From Mobilitalea sibirica (GTDB lineage: Bacteria > Bacillota > Clostridia > Lachnospirales > Lachnospiraceae): a DNA stretch of 64,000 bases. This document shows, piece after piece, positions 6,708-15,719 of this stretch. The position numbers and the translations under genes were made by a program. The DNA is taken from assembly GCF_015999265.1 (NCBI RefSeq), contig NZ_JAEAGR010000001.1:248001-312000 (forward strand), in the 5' to 3' direction. Positions within the stretch are counted from its first letter, which is position 1; each line of letters starts with the position of its first letter. A model generated the notes under the pieces. That model made no database searches and was not told the origin of the DNA. It saw only the letters and a list, made by a program, of their open reading frames with translations.

Positions 6708-8807
6708 ATGAAAAAAAAGATTTTGACTCTATTGGTTATACTAATAGCTGCAACCAGTCTTTCTGGTCTGCTTGATAAAACGAATGTTAAAGCAGAAGAT
6801 AGCCCTGTCTTAGTTTATGCTGAAATCACGCAGTATCCTAATAAGACAACTTATATGGCAGGAGAAAGTCTTGATTTTTCTGATATGATATGGATGGGAT
6901 ATTTCGCAGACGGAACTACCGAGAATATAACGGATTATAAAATTGAAGGGTTTGACACGAATAAGATAGGGTTGCAAACGGTTTTCATAAAATATCAGGA
7001 TTATATGATAGGGCTTAATGTTACTGTTCTTCCGGGTAAGATTAAGAATATTCATATGAAGGGTAATAGTATTTCTCACCTGACACTTTCCTGGGATGAG
7101 ATGGATGGAATTCAACAATATGAAATTTATCGTTGGGATGAGACTTCCGGAGATTTTATCCTAGACGGCTCTTCATATACCAATCAATATACCTCTTACG
7201 CCCCCGCAGGCACGATATTAAAGTATCAGATACGGGCGGTTGGTGAGATATACGGAAGTGAATATAAGGGTGTATTTTCTGATACATTTACAGGAGCCAT
7301 AAAACCACTCCCGGTCACAGGCTTAGAGGTAACAGATACGACCTCGACTTCGATATCACTAACATGGGATAAATCTACAGATGCATCCGGATATCTTATT
7401 TATCGCTCACAAGACGCATCCGATAGCTATGAAAAAATAGGAACTACACAAGACATATCATATATAGATAAAACCGCTTTATCCGGAACAGGATTTCGAT
7501 ATAAAGTGAGTGCTTATTCTTTTGATCCCTTGTTTGCCGGGGATTACTCAACTCCGGTGGAGATCACCACCAATCCGGCTAAAATGAAGCTTAAGGTTAA
7601 AGTGGGTGAACAAAAAGTCAGATTATCCTGGCCGAGAGTAACCGGTGCCACTTCTTATGATATCTATTGGAAAGACAGTAATAGCGAGTTCTCCTTGTAT
7701 ACTACCACAAAGGAAGACATTAACAGTATCATAATTGAGGGATTAATCCTAGGAGAAGCCTATTCCTTCTATGGTATAGTCCATCGGGATTATAATGGAA
7801 TCGTATATGACAGTCCGGTTTCTGATATTGTTCAAGCTGAGATAGTAGAAGTAGAAGCTACAAGTTCAGCAGCTGCTTTATTCTCTGACGTAACAGAGTT
7901 TGAAAATTCATCCGCTTATAAGGATATAGAATTTTTCCGAAACAATGCGATCTTTAATGAAAGTATTATTATACCTGGATTAATTACAACCAATGTCGGA
8001 GGATTCTCAAGTACTTCCATGTGTCCTCAGGGTATGACTTTTACCGAGGATTATTTATTAATATCGGCATATGATCTTGCGGATGAAGAATATTCCGTTG
8101 TCTATGTGCTTAATAAAGCTACAAAAGAGCTTCTGGCCACGATCGTACTGCCGGTTATGGCTCATGTTGGCGGTATTACTTATGATGGTAACCATGTATG
8201 GATTGCCGTAGGTACAAGCGTCTCACCGGTTCCCATAGCAGATATTCATAATGCGGTAAAGGAAGAGAAAGCTTACTCAAGAATTGATCTTAATACCATG
8301 ATTGACTTGGGAATAACAGCATCCTATATGACTTTTTATAATGAAATGCTTTGGGTTGGTTCCTATAATGAATTAAAATCAACCCGTATGTACAGCTATG
8401 TAATAACTGAAGATGAGGATTTGCTTACTTTGACGAAAGTAAATACTGTTACAATGCCTACCAGAGTCCAAGGACTTGCATTTACGGAGAATGGGTATTT
8501 GATTTTATCCCGTTCCTGCCAGCTTTATAAGGGACTTCGTGGTTATATGAGACAGTTGGATCTATATCAGCCGGATTTTGCCGATCAGACGGAAGGTATC
8601 ATTTCCTTGGGGGATATAGTTCATACGGTTGAGATGCCTTCCATGAATGAAGAAATTGCGATTGAAGATTCCTATCTTTATGTTAACTTTGAATCTGCAG
8701 CCTTTGACAATGCCTCCTATCAAGTGGATCGTGTGATAGCATTTGACCTGACTTCGATCCTACCTGCCGAACAGGAATTCGAAGATAACGAGAGCATAGA
8801 TGACTAA
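6708..8807 (+). CDS. Secreted multidomain protein: Ig-like, three FnIII domains, beta-propeller-like C-terminus
   Basis: 699 residues with a signal peptide (MKKKILTLLVILIAATSLSG, cleavage near VKAED). Residues about 33-107 look like a bacterial Ig-like (Big_3) domain (YPNKTTYMAGESLDFSDM, YADGTTENIT type pattern). Three fibronectin type III repeats follow, roughly 108-202, 203-290 and 292-380, each with the Trp and Tyr core (LSWDEMDGIQQYEIYR, LTWDKSTDASGYLIYR, LSWPRVTGATSYDIYW). The last 270 residues contain repeated strand motifs (GMTFTEDYLLISAYD, GGITYDGNHVWIAVG, YNEMLWVGSYN) typical of a propeller. No LPXTG, SLH or catalytic motif is visible. It acts outside the cell, probably in binding. 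Stands alone, with a terminator after it. Confidence 0.7.
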   Translation: MKKKILTLLVILIAATSLSGLLDKTNVKAEDSPVLVYAEITQYPNKTTYMAGESLDFSDMIWMGYFADGTTENITDYKIEGFDTNKIGLQTVFIKYQDYMIGLNVTVLPGKIKNIHMKGNSISHLTLSWDEMDGIQQYEIYRWDETSGDFILDGSSYTNQYTSYAPAGTILKYQIRAVGEIYGSEYKGVFSDTFTGAIKPLPVTGLEVTDTTSTSISLTWDKSTDASGYLIYRSQDASDSYEKIGTTQDISYIDKTALSGTGFRYKVSAYSFDPLFAGDYSTPVEITTNPAKMKLKVKVGEQKVRLSWPRVTGATSYDIYWKDSNSEFSLYTTTKEDINSIIIEGLILGEAYSFYGIVHRDYNGIVYDSPVSDIVQAEIVEVEATSSAAALFSDVTEFENSSAYKDIEFFRNNAIFNESIIIPGLITTNVGGFSSTSMCPQGMTFTEDYLLISAYDLADEEYSVVYVLNKATKELLATIVLPVMAHVGGITYDGNHVWIAVGTSVSPVPIADIHNAVKEEKAYSRIDLNTMIDLGITASYMTFYNEMLWVGSYNELKSTRMYSYVITEDEDLLTLTKVNTVTMPTRVQGLAFTENGYLILSRSCQLYKGLRGYMRQLDLYQPDFADQTEGIISLGDIVHTVEMPSMNEEIAIEDSYLYVNFESAAFDNASYQVDRVIAFDLTSILPAEQEFEDNESIDD

Positions 8808-8838
8808 AGAAGTAAAATAAAATAAAGCTCATTAAAGG

Positions 8839-8882
8839 ATTCACGGATAGTAGAATAACTTAACCTATTCGTGAATTTTTTA
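8839..8882 (+). terminator. Terminator after the FnIII protein gene
   Basis: ATTCACGGATAG at 8839-8850 pairs with CTATTCGTGAAT at 8865-8876 (12 bp, one G-U), followed by a run of seven T. Confidence 0.85.
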
Positions 8883-8889
8883 TGTGTAC

Positions 8890-8966
8890 GAAGGCAAAGC
8901 GAGCAAGCCCAGCGAATAATGCCCATAAGGCGGGCATCTTCGATACGAAGTATCGGAAGGTATAAG
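8890..8966. repeat. Cluster of short palindromes, dispersed-repeat type
   Basis: Two small hairpins lie side by side: ATGCCC...GGGCAT (near 8918-8936) and CTTCGATAC-GAA-GTATCGGAAG (near 8938-8959, one bulge). The six-three-six palindrome with a GAA centre is the same style as those in the tandem repeats near 63.3 kb, which suggests a genome-specific dispersed repeat family. Confidence 0.4.
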
Positions 8967-9088
8967 AAAAGTAGATTTAAGTTATTGATATAATACGTGA
9001 GTTAACATGGATATTCCATGTTTCGAAAAGGATTTGGCTACCCTCTGAATAGCTTATATTTCCACACAAAATATATGGGGTTGAGATA

Positions 9089-9103
9089 TAATACAACTTA
9101 TTT
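9089..9103. promoter_or_regulatory. Second operator-like copy upstream of the sugar ABC locus
   Basis: TAATACAACTTATTT matches the reverse complement of the perfect palindrome at 9157-9173 at 12 of 15 positions. The two sites are centred 68 bp apart, compatible with looping or cooperative binding of one regulator. Confidence 0.45.
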
Positions 9104-9156
9104 GCCGTGATTCTGCATAATAATAGCTAATTATATGGGTTTTACAGGGTGATCTA

Positions 9157-9173
9157 TTATACAAGTTGTATAA
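9157..9173. promoter_or_regulatory. Perfect palindromic operator upstream of the ABC sugar-binding protein
   Basis: TTATACAAGTTGTATAA is an exact 8-1-8 dyad, 108 bp before the lipoprotein start. This form is usual for GntR- or LacI-type sugar regulators. No such regulator is encoded nearby, so the binding protein is unknown. Confidence 0.6.
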
Positions 9174-9280
9174 AAGTTAAACCTTACTTTGAAGGGATTC
9201 CGGTATTATAATAAATACATCAATAGTAATCACTATTGGGTAGCAAAATGACATAACAAAATCTTATGGAGGGTATGAGA

Positions 9281-10741
9281 ATGAAAAACACAAAGAAATT
9301 TATGGCATTACTTTTGTCAGCAGTTTTGATTGCCGGTTCCTTAGCAGCTTGTAGTAAAAGCGAAGACAAAAAAGATGACACTACTCCGAAAACGAATACG
9401 GAGACCAATACTGAGACAAACAATGATGACAAAGCATCCGATGACACAGCGGACAAAGAGCCTGTTGAGATGGAAACCATTAAGGTTTGGTCCGATAACG
9501 CTCACGAAAAAGAAGTAAGAGATAGACAAATCGCAGAGTTTAATGAAGGTGTTGGTAAAGAATTGGGTATCAATATCGAATATACCGTATACGGCAGTAA
9601 CTTTACCGATACAATTAAAATTGCCGCACAGGCAGGTGAAGCTCCGGACTTATTCAGATCCGACTCCAAATGGATGCAGGATTTTGTTGATTCCGATTAC
9701 CTCGTTGCAATCGAAGATCTGCCCGGAAGCGAAGACATTTTAAGCAGATATTCTAATCTGGTAGCTAACCAGGCACACGTTTTTAACGGTAAAACTTACA
9801 CATTACCTTACAACCTTACTACATACGGATTTGTTGTAAATAAGGATTTGTTTGCAGCTTCCGGACTTTCCGAAGCGGACTATCCTAAGACTTGGGAAGA
9901 AGTAAGAGAAGTTGCTAAAATCATTACAGAGAAATCTAACGGTAAGGCTTATGGCTTAGGTATTGCACCTAGCGCACTTTGGACGATCACTTCCTTCTAT
10001 ACTATGGGTGCAGGACAGAATATAGGTCATTATGGATATGACTATGCAAAACAGCAGTTTGCTTATTCTGATTACAATCCTTTAATCAGTGCAATTGACA
10101 ACATGGTAGCTGACGGCAGTGTTATTCCTGGATTTGAGACCATGGATGCAGATATGGTAAGAGCACAGTTTTCAGCAGGTACGATCGGTATGATGGGAGC
10201 AGCAAGCTTTGACGCTGCAGTTTATAACAATCAGTTCCCTGCACAAATTGATTGGGAAGTAATTGATATTCCTACCTTTGATGGTCAACCTGCGAAGTAC
10301 AAGACTTTCGGTAACCCTACAAACCTTCTGTGTGTAGGTAAAAAAGCTTTAGAACATCCTGAAAAAGTCTTAAAAGTATTAGAGTTCTTCTATGCGGATG
10401 AAAATGCGGCAGAAATGTACGAACAAGGATTATATATTCCGGTTAGAAGCGAAGCAGTTGCTCTTGCGAAATCAGAACCTACTATGAAAAACTTTGCAGC
10501 ATTCGCAAGCTTTGATGAAATCTTTACTATGGCTCCTGTACCGGATACTTTAATTCAGTTCGAAGGTGCTACTTACCGTGAAGCCATCGCTAATATGTGG
10601 ACTGATCCTAAAGTAAATGATGTAGAGAAAACCATGGCAGAAATCGATGCAAAATATAATGCTGCATTAGCAGAAGTTGATCCTGCATTAGTAGATTTAT
10701 ATAAACTTCCCAATGGTGTAACTACTGAAAGAAGTAAATAA
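9281..10741 (+). CDS. ABC transporter sugar-binding lipoprotein (family 1 extracellular solute-binding)
   Basis: 486 residues. Signal peptide with lipobox LAAC (MKNTKKFMALLLSAVLIAGS then LAAC), a Thr/Asp-rich linker, and a type 1 solute-binding fold beginning ETIKVWSDNAHEKEVRD, with the family pattern APDLFRSDSKWMQDF and KTYTLPYNLTTYGFVVNKDLF. It captures an oligosaccharide at the cell surface and delivers it to the two permeases downstream. The ATG at 9281 is used because GGAGGG at 9268-9273 is well spaced; the ATG at 9266 overlaps that site. Separated from the permeases by a 587-bp structured gap, which may explain extra expression of the binding protein. Substrate cannot be read from sequence. 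Confidence 0.92.
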   Translation: MKNTKKFMALLLSAVLIAGSLAACSKSEDKKDDTTPKTNTETNTETNNDDKASDDTADKEPVEMETIKVWSDNAHEKEVRDRQIAEFNEGVGKELGINIEYTVYGSNFTDTIKIAAQAGEAPDLFRSDSKWMQDFVDSDYLVAIEDLPGSEDILSRYSNLVANQAHVFNGKTYTLPYNLTTYGFVVNKDLFAASGLSEADYPKTWEEVREVAKIITEKSNGKAYGLGIAPSALWTITSFYTMGAGQNIGHYGYDYAKQQFAYSDYNPLISAIDNMVADGSVIPGFETMDADMVRAQFSAGTIGMMGAASFDAAVYNNQFPAQIDWEVIDIPTFDGQPAKYKTFGNPTNLLCVGKKALEHPEKVLKVLEFFYADENAAEMYEQGLYIPVRSEAVALAKSEPTMKNFAAFASFDEIFTMAPVPDTLIQFEGATYREAIANMWTDPKVNDVEKTMAEIDAKYNAALAEVDPALVDLYKLPNGVTTERSK

Positions 10742-10813
10742 TTATTGACAGCAATTAAGACATCCTATGGAATGACATAATAGCAATACTATGTAAAACC
10801 AAAAGATTAAATG

Positions 10814-10923
10814 AAAGCTGCGACTCGAATCCGGTGTTTATCAGGACTAAATTCCAATTGAAGTATACGAGTAATTACTATCATGCCGAATATTTGATAT
10901 ACGTGGATTCGAGAGGCAGCTTT
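10814..10923 (+). terminator. Long-range inverted repeat after the binding-protein gene
   Basis: AAAGCTGC-GA-CTCGAATCC (10814-10832) pairs with GGATTCGAG-AG-GCAGCTTT (10905-10923), 17 pairs with a 2x2 internal loop, enclosing about 72 bases. It ends in TTTT and lies 70 bp after the stop, so it could be a partial terminator or mRNA-stabilising element between the binding protein and permease genes. Confidence 0.5.
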
Positions 10924-11328
10924 TATATGAAAAAGATGCAGGTGTTTTTCAGCAAGTATGAACTTTACTAAAAGTTATATAAAATTTGAAAATTACATTT
11001 TGGATATATCAATCGATATTATGTATCCAATTAAATAGTTATCGTAATATTTCCAAGATTTTTAATATGATAGTTCTTTAGAGTGGTTACTTTAAAGAAA
11101 GGACTCTTTATGTAGTTTGTTTTGTAAAGAGGTTGCTCTGTAAGGAGGTTAATCTGCTAACCGGATTACACAGAGCGGATGTGTGCTGAGGCAATGAGTA
11201 TTATCAGCATTTCATCAGAGAATATTGACATCATGGAACTTCAAAATATTCTAAGAGCACATCATGTTTTGTCAAAAGGTTTGGCAATAAGAAGCTCTGA
11301 GTAATGAATGGGAAGAAGGAGATTACCA
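10924..11328 (+). other. Structured gap between binding protein and permeases
   Basis: Within 11125-11175 GCTCTGT and ACAGAGC pair around an inner GGTTA/TAACC hairpin. A 41-codon ORF at 11179-11304 ends just before the permease gene, but it has no convincing ribosome-binding site and is not called. No strong promoter was recognised. Confidence 0.35.
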
Positions 11329-12264
11329 GTGAAAATAACAAAGAAAGAATTAAAAGGATCATCACATAAAATCAAGTGGATTAAGAAAGACTCAACACAG
11401 GCAGTCCTTATGCTGACCCCTATGTTGATCGGTTTCATTCTATTTACTTATGTACCAATACTTTATATTTTGCGCTATGCTTTATATGAATCAAATGGTT
11501 TTAAAGAAAGTTTTGTCGGACTGGAGAATTTTGTCCGTGTATTTACAAGAGATACTTCCTATTGGAGTTCACTGCTGAATACGATAATTTTAACATTTGG
11601 TAAGCTTGCAGTGGAAATTCCGCTGGCACTTTTACTGGCTGTTTTATTAAATAAAGGAAGAAAAGGAACAGGATTTTTCCGTGTCACTTTATTTCTTCCA
11701 ACCGTTATCAGTGCAGCGATAGCAGGTTTGATTTTCTCCCTGATGTTTGCTTCTTTTAACGGAACTGTGAATGGACTTTTACAAAGCGCAGGCTTCATTG
11801 AACGTCCAATTAGTTGGTTTAGTTATAAAGGAACCGCCCTGTTTGTAATCGGATTTGCATCCGTATGGAATAACTTCGGTATCAACATGATTTTCTTTTT
11901 AATGGCTCTGCAAAGTGTTCCAAAAGAATTGTATGAATGTTCGGATTTGGACGGTGTTAATCCAATCCAGAGATTCTTCAAAATTACGCTTCCTATGATA
12001 GGACCAACGTTCCAGGTAGTGCTTTTGAACGCTATCGTTGGTAGCTTGAAGATGGCGGATCTGATTTTATCCACTACAAATGGCCAACCCGGAGGTAGAA
12101 CGGAAGTTGTTATGACTTATGTATTTAAATACTTCTTTGGATATGATGGCAGACAGATTGAAGTCGGTTATGCATCATCCATGGCATTGGTTACAGCGGT
12201 TATACTTGCTATGATTTCCTTTGTTTATATGAGATCTAGCAGTAAATTAGGAAAGAGTTATTAA
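11329..12264 (+). CDS. ABC sugar transporter permease (MalF-type)
   Basis: 311 residues, about six membrane helices, starting with the usual LMLTPMLIGFILFTYVPILYI first helix. The EAA loop is present as YECSDLDGVNPIQRFFKITLPMIGPTF, which docks the ATPase. It forms the membrane channel with the next gene product. GTG at 11329 is preferred because AGGAG at 11317-11321 precedes it at 7 bp; the ATG at 11308 lacks a site. No ATP-binding gene is in the locus, so a shared MsiK/UgpC-type ATPase encoded elsewhere is expected, as is common for this transporter class. Confidence 0.92.
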   Translation: MKITKKELKGSSHKIKWIKKDSTQAVLMLTPMLIGFILFTYVPILYILRYALYESNGFKESFVGLENFVRVFTRDTSYWSSLLNTIILTFGKLAVEIPLALLLAVLLNKGRKGTGFFRVTLFLPTVISAAIAGLIFSLMFASFNGTVNGLLQSAGFIERPISWFSYKGTALFVIGFASVWNNFGINMIFFLMALQSVPKELYECSDLDGVNPIQRFFKITLPMIGPTFQVVLLNAIVGSLKMADLILSTTNGQPGGRTEVVMTYVFKYFFGYDGRQIEVGYASSMALVTAVILAMISFVYMRSSSKLGKSY

Positions 12265-12280
12265 AGGAGGGAGGTCCATT

Positions 12281-13135
12281 ATGCAGCGTCGTAAAGTTAA
12301 AAAAATTAGCGGAGATATCGTTTTATATTTAGTACTTGGTGTAATTTTTATCATAACAGTATTTCCGGTGTTTTATTCATTCATGGGTTCATTCAAAAGC
12401 AATATGGAGCTTCTGACCAATGGAAATAAAATAATACCCAGTATATTTGTTGTTGATAACTATAAACAGGCATGGGAATTAGCTAACTTTCAAAAATATA
12501 CCTCTAACAGCTTATTCTTATCATTTTTCATTGTAGTAGGAACCATTATTACCAGTACCATAGCCGGCTATGTATTTGAAAGAGGTCATTTCCGCGGTAA
12601 AAATCTGATTTTTGCCATGGTTATATCCTCCATGTTTGTTTCCTTAGGTAGTTTAACCTTGTATCCGCAGTTGATGATTGCCAAAGTATTTGGCATTAAT
12701 ACCTCCTTATGGGGCGTTATTATCATCCGAGTAATGGGTATGAATGTTACGAATCTATTCGTAACTAGATCCTACATAAGAACACTGTCAACCGAAATTG
12801 ATGAATCTGCGAAAGTTGACGGCTGTACGTTCTTCAGGATATATACAAGTATTATATTCCCTTTATTAAAGCCCTTGATTGCAACTTTAGCTATCCTAGA
12901 GTTTCGATTTGCTTGGAATGATTACCTTATGCCGATGGTATTCACCTTATCAAATCCGGATCGTATGCCGCTGGTTGTAGGTATCATGAATCTGAAAGGT
13001 TCAGGTGCAGCAGCGTCCTCTTGGAACCTAATGCTTGCCGGTACTTCAATTGCAATCATTCCAATGATTATCGTATATATGATTTTTAACCGTTACTTTA
13101 TCCAAGGTTTAACGGCAGGTGCGGTTAAAGGCTAA
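12281..13135 (+). CDS. ABC sugar transporter permease (MalG-type)
   Basis: 284 residues and six predicted helices, beginning DIVLYLVLGVIFIITVFPVFY. The EAA loop reads DESAKVDGCTFFRIYTSIIFPLLKP. The C-terminus NRYFIQGLTAGAVKG is the standard ending of this permease family. AAAGGAGGG precedes the ATG, and only 16 bp separate it from the first permease gene, so the two are co-transcribed. It completes the importer served by the lipoprotein at 9281. Confidence 0.93.
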   Translation: MQRRKVKKISGDIVLYLVLGVIFIITVFPVFYSFMGSFKSNMELLTNGNKIIPSIFVVDNYKQAWELANFQKYTSNSLFLSFFIVVGTIITSTIAGYVFERGHFRGKNLIFAMVISSMFVSLGSLTLYPQLMIAKVFGINTSLWGVIIIRVMGMNVTNLFVTRSYIRTLSTEIDESAKVDGCTFFRIYTSIIFPLLKPLIATLAILEFRFAWNDYLMPMVFTLSNPDRMPLVVGIMNLKGSGAAASSWNLMLAGTSIAIIPMIIVYMIFNRYFIQGLTAGAVKG

Positions 13136-13274
13136 TAGATCTGATATATTGACTGCTATTAACTGAATATATGTTACAATGATATATTACAAAAAGTATA
13201 GTTAAAAAGAGGCATGTGAAGAAAACAAACATAAAAGTTGTTTAGTTACTTAGATTACCCAAGGGAGATCTAAC

Positions 13275-15383
13275 ATGGTTAATAAAAATGAAAACGAAAA
13301 ATCGGTGGAATTTGGTGCAGTTTATTACAGACGTTCTAACCCTCCCAGGCAGGATTGGGAGAGGGATTATGAACAGGCTGCAAAAGATGGAATGACAATA
13401 TTTCGTCACTGGTTTCTATGGTCTGCCATAGAAATCGCACCCGGTGTTTATAACTGGGAGCCTTATGATCGGCAGTTGGAGCTAGCGGCAAAATACGGAA
13501 TAAAAACCGTAATCGCAGAAATGAGCGATTACGCACCGGAATGGTTTTGTGCAAAATATCCCGAAGCAATTAGGGAAGATTATAAAGGTAAGAAACGATT
13601 TAATGATATAGGCTCATCCTGTGTAACCGGCGGTACTTTTATGATGTGTATGGATCATCCTGAAGTTCAAAAGGGTGTGAAAAGCTTCCTGACCGCCCTG
13701 GGAGAACGCTATCAGGATCATCCGGCTGTTTACGGCTATGATGTTTGGAACGAATGCAGTCTGTATACACCGGAATTACTCTGTTATTGTCCTTCAACAC
13801 AAATACGTTTTCGGGAATGGTTGAAGGGGAGATATGACAACTTAGATGAGTTAAATCAAGCTTGGTTTCGTTATAGCTATACGGACTGGAATCAGGTACA
13901 GCTTCCAAGAGTAGTCGGAAATTATCCTGAGGTTATGGATTCTATCAAATTTCATAATGAAAACCAGTTATACTGGTTCCGAATCAAATCGGAAGTTTTA
14001 AGGAATGCAGATCCAAATCATAAGGTGTTCGCCCATGGCAATGCGAAATCCCATAAGGATATTGCCACCTGTTGTGGTGATGACTGGGCCTATCCGAACT
14101 ATGCTGATCTATATGGATATACCCATTGGTATTCAAATCAATGCCGTTCTCTAATGAGTGGTGATATGACCCGTCTTGCATGCGATGGCAAGGAATTTTG
14201 GAGAGCGGAAGCCATCGGAGACAGTACCTGGGACGGACGCAGTGATAAAACCGATTATGAAAGTGATAAGGACCTCATGTCCATTCCAGAAAATATACGA
14301 TATGATGCAATGTCTACCTTTGTTACCGGATCTAAAGTATTTATGAATCCGAGATGGAGGCCGCTTTGTGAAGGAGGACTTTTCCATGCATACGGCTGGT
14401 ATGCACCAGACGGTTCACCGACTGAGAGATCCGAAATGGTCGCATCCATAGAAAGCTGGTGTAATGCACCGGAGCAAACAGACCTATGGAAGGCAAATCC
14501 GGTAAAAGGTGAATGTGCGATCCTTCTTTTGGAGGATTCGCAAGCTCTATGCTATTCCCTATATAAAGATACAGATATCTATGCGAAATGTCTGACCGGA
14601 GCATACAATGCATTTACCGATGCTTCCATACAGGCAGATATAATAAGACTTCATCAACTGAATCATTATGATATGGTCTATGTTCCCTATCCGCTTGCCA
14701 TCTCGGACCAGGATATGGATCGGATCAGTGAATGGGTTCATAACGGAGGTACTTTAATCAGTGAAGGCTGTTTTGGATACTTTAATGATAGAGGTCATGG
14801 AATGGAACAACAGCCTAACCGTAATTTTAAAGAAAAGTTCGGTTACCGTCAGTCAAAGGTTCATCTGGGCCCGGATAAACATAAGGAATTAATCATTCAA
14901 ACGAATAAAGGTCCAATCCATGGAGGGGTATACCGACAGGAATTTGAGGTGATCGGTCAATCAACTTGTGTAACAGGAACATATCCGGATGGAAAGAATG
15001 CTGTTGTGTGTGACACTTATGGAAAGGGTCGTATCATGATGGTTGGTTCTATGCCAGGCTATGGATATTATCTGAATGAGGATACAGAAACGAGAAATTG
15101 GTTTCAATCACTTCTCACCTTTGGCGGAAAGAGGCAAAGACTACGGATTAATGGTAATCCCGGAGTTATAGGAAGGGTATGGGAAGATCATAATAAAAAC
15201 ATATACCTCTGGGTTCTCAACAGTACGGAATACGACCGGGAAGTGGAGGTTGAGCTTTTAGAAGATAGGGTAATACCTGAAAGCTGTCTTCGTGGAACGG
15301 GATTAAAAATATTATCCGATCAACGTCTTTTAATCACCGTACAAAACCGGGATGCCGCTGTTATCAGCGTGAAGGTAAAGTGA
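13275..15383 (+). CDS. Glycoside hydrolase family 42 beta-galactosidase-like enzyme
   Basis: 702 residues, usual GH42 length. A TIM barrel (1 to about 390) carries the acid/base Glu160 in VWNECS and the probable nucleophile Glu312 in FWRAEAIGD. The flavodoxin-like trimerisation domain follows (about 415-640; YDMVYVPYPLAISDQDMDRISEWVHNGGTLISEG) and then a small C-terminal beta domain. No signal peptide, so it cleaves imported oligosaccharides in the cytoplasm, probably beta-galactosides; GH42 also includes alpha-L-arabinopyranosidases. It follows the permeases by 140 bp in the same direction, with an AGGGAGA site before the ATG. The linked importer supports intracellular hydrolysis. Confidence 0.9.
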   Translation: MVNKNENEKSVEFGAVYYRRSNPPRQDWERDYEQAAKDGMTIFRHWFLWSAIEIAPGVYNWEPYDRQLELAAKYGIKTVIAEMSDYAPEWFCAKYPEAIREDYKGKKRFNDIGSSCVTGGTFMMCMDHPEVQKGVKSFLTALGERYQDHPAVYGYDVWNECSLYTPELLCYCPSTQIRFREWLKGRYDNLDELNQAWFRYSYTDWNQVQLPRVVGNYPEVMDSIKFHNENQLYWFRIKSEVLRNADPNHKVFAHGNAKSHKDIATCCGDDWAYPNYADLYGYTHWYSNQCRSLMSGDMTRLACDGKEFWRAEAIGDSTWDGRSDKTDYESDKDLMSIPENIRYDAMSTFVTGSKVFMNPRWRPLCEGGLFHAYGWYAPDGSPTERSEMVASIESWCNAPEQTDLWKANPVKGECAILLLEDSQALCYSLYKDTDIYAKCLTGAYNAFTDASIQADIIRLHQLNHYDMVYVPYPLAISDQDMDRISEWVHNGGTLISEGCFGYFNDRGHGMEQQPNRNFKEKFGYRQSKVHLGPDKHKELIIQTNKGPIHGGVYRQEFEVIGQSTCVTGTYPDGKNAVVCDTYGKGRIMMVGSMPGYGYYLNEDTETRNWFQSLLTFGGKRQRLRINGNPGVIGRVWEDHNKNIYLWVLNSTEYDREVEVELLEDRVIPESCLRGTGLKILSDQRLLITVQNRDAAVISVKVK

Positions 15384-15719
15384 GCTGATATAAAAGTCTA
15401 TCCATGAAAGTAAAGTGAGCTATAGAAAAATCCTTAGCATGGAATTGAGTGGCCATACCAATTGTTCCTGTAAGCAGAGTTATGAATTCAAACAATAAGA
15501 ATATTTATATTTTAATCAAATACAATATTGAGTATTTTCAAATAAAAAAGTGTATAGGATATTACCTTGTAACACATTATTATACATGATATCCTAATGT
15601 TGGAAGTAAACAATCTGTGTATCATAAGCATGGTGCAATGATTATGATACCGGGTTATTATAAATGAAATAATAGGACTATTGCAAAAATGATACCTAAC
15701 AAGAGAAAGGAATAATATT
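15384..15719 (+). promoter_or_regulatory. Gap before the RraA-like gene with two inverted repeats
   Basis: TAGGATAT at 15555-15562 pairs with ATATCCTA at 15589-15596, and GTATCATAA at 15619-15627 pairs perfectly with TTATGATAC at 15642-15650. The second lies 70 bp before the start codon and could be an operator or an mRNA hairpin. A short direct repeat (GTAAAGTGAGCT, near 15374 and 15409) follows the GH42 stop. Confidence 0.4.

Noticed and set aside
9157-9173. Rex-binding site
   Set aside because: TTATACAAGTTGTATAA does not have the TTGTTAA-N4-TTAACAA form expected for clostridial Rex.
11179-11304. 41-codon ORF just before the first permease gene
   Set aside because: No usable Shine-Dalgarno sequence and length not unusual for chance in A+T-rich DNA; kept only as a remark.
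9281-13135. Complete ABC transporter with its own ATPase
   Set aside because: No Walker A or ABC signature sequence occurs in the locus; a shared ATPase from elsewhere must serve it.
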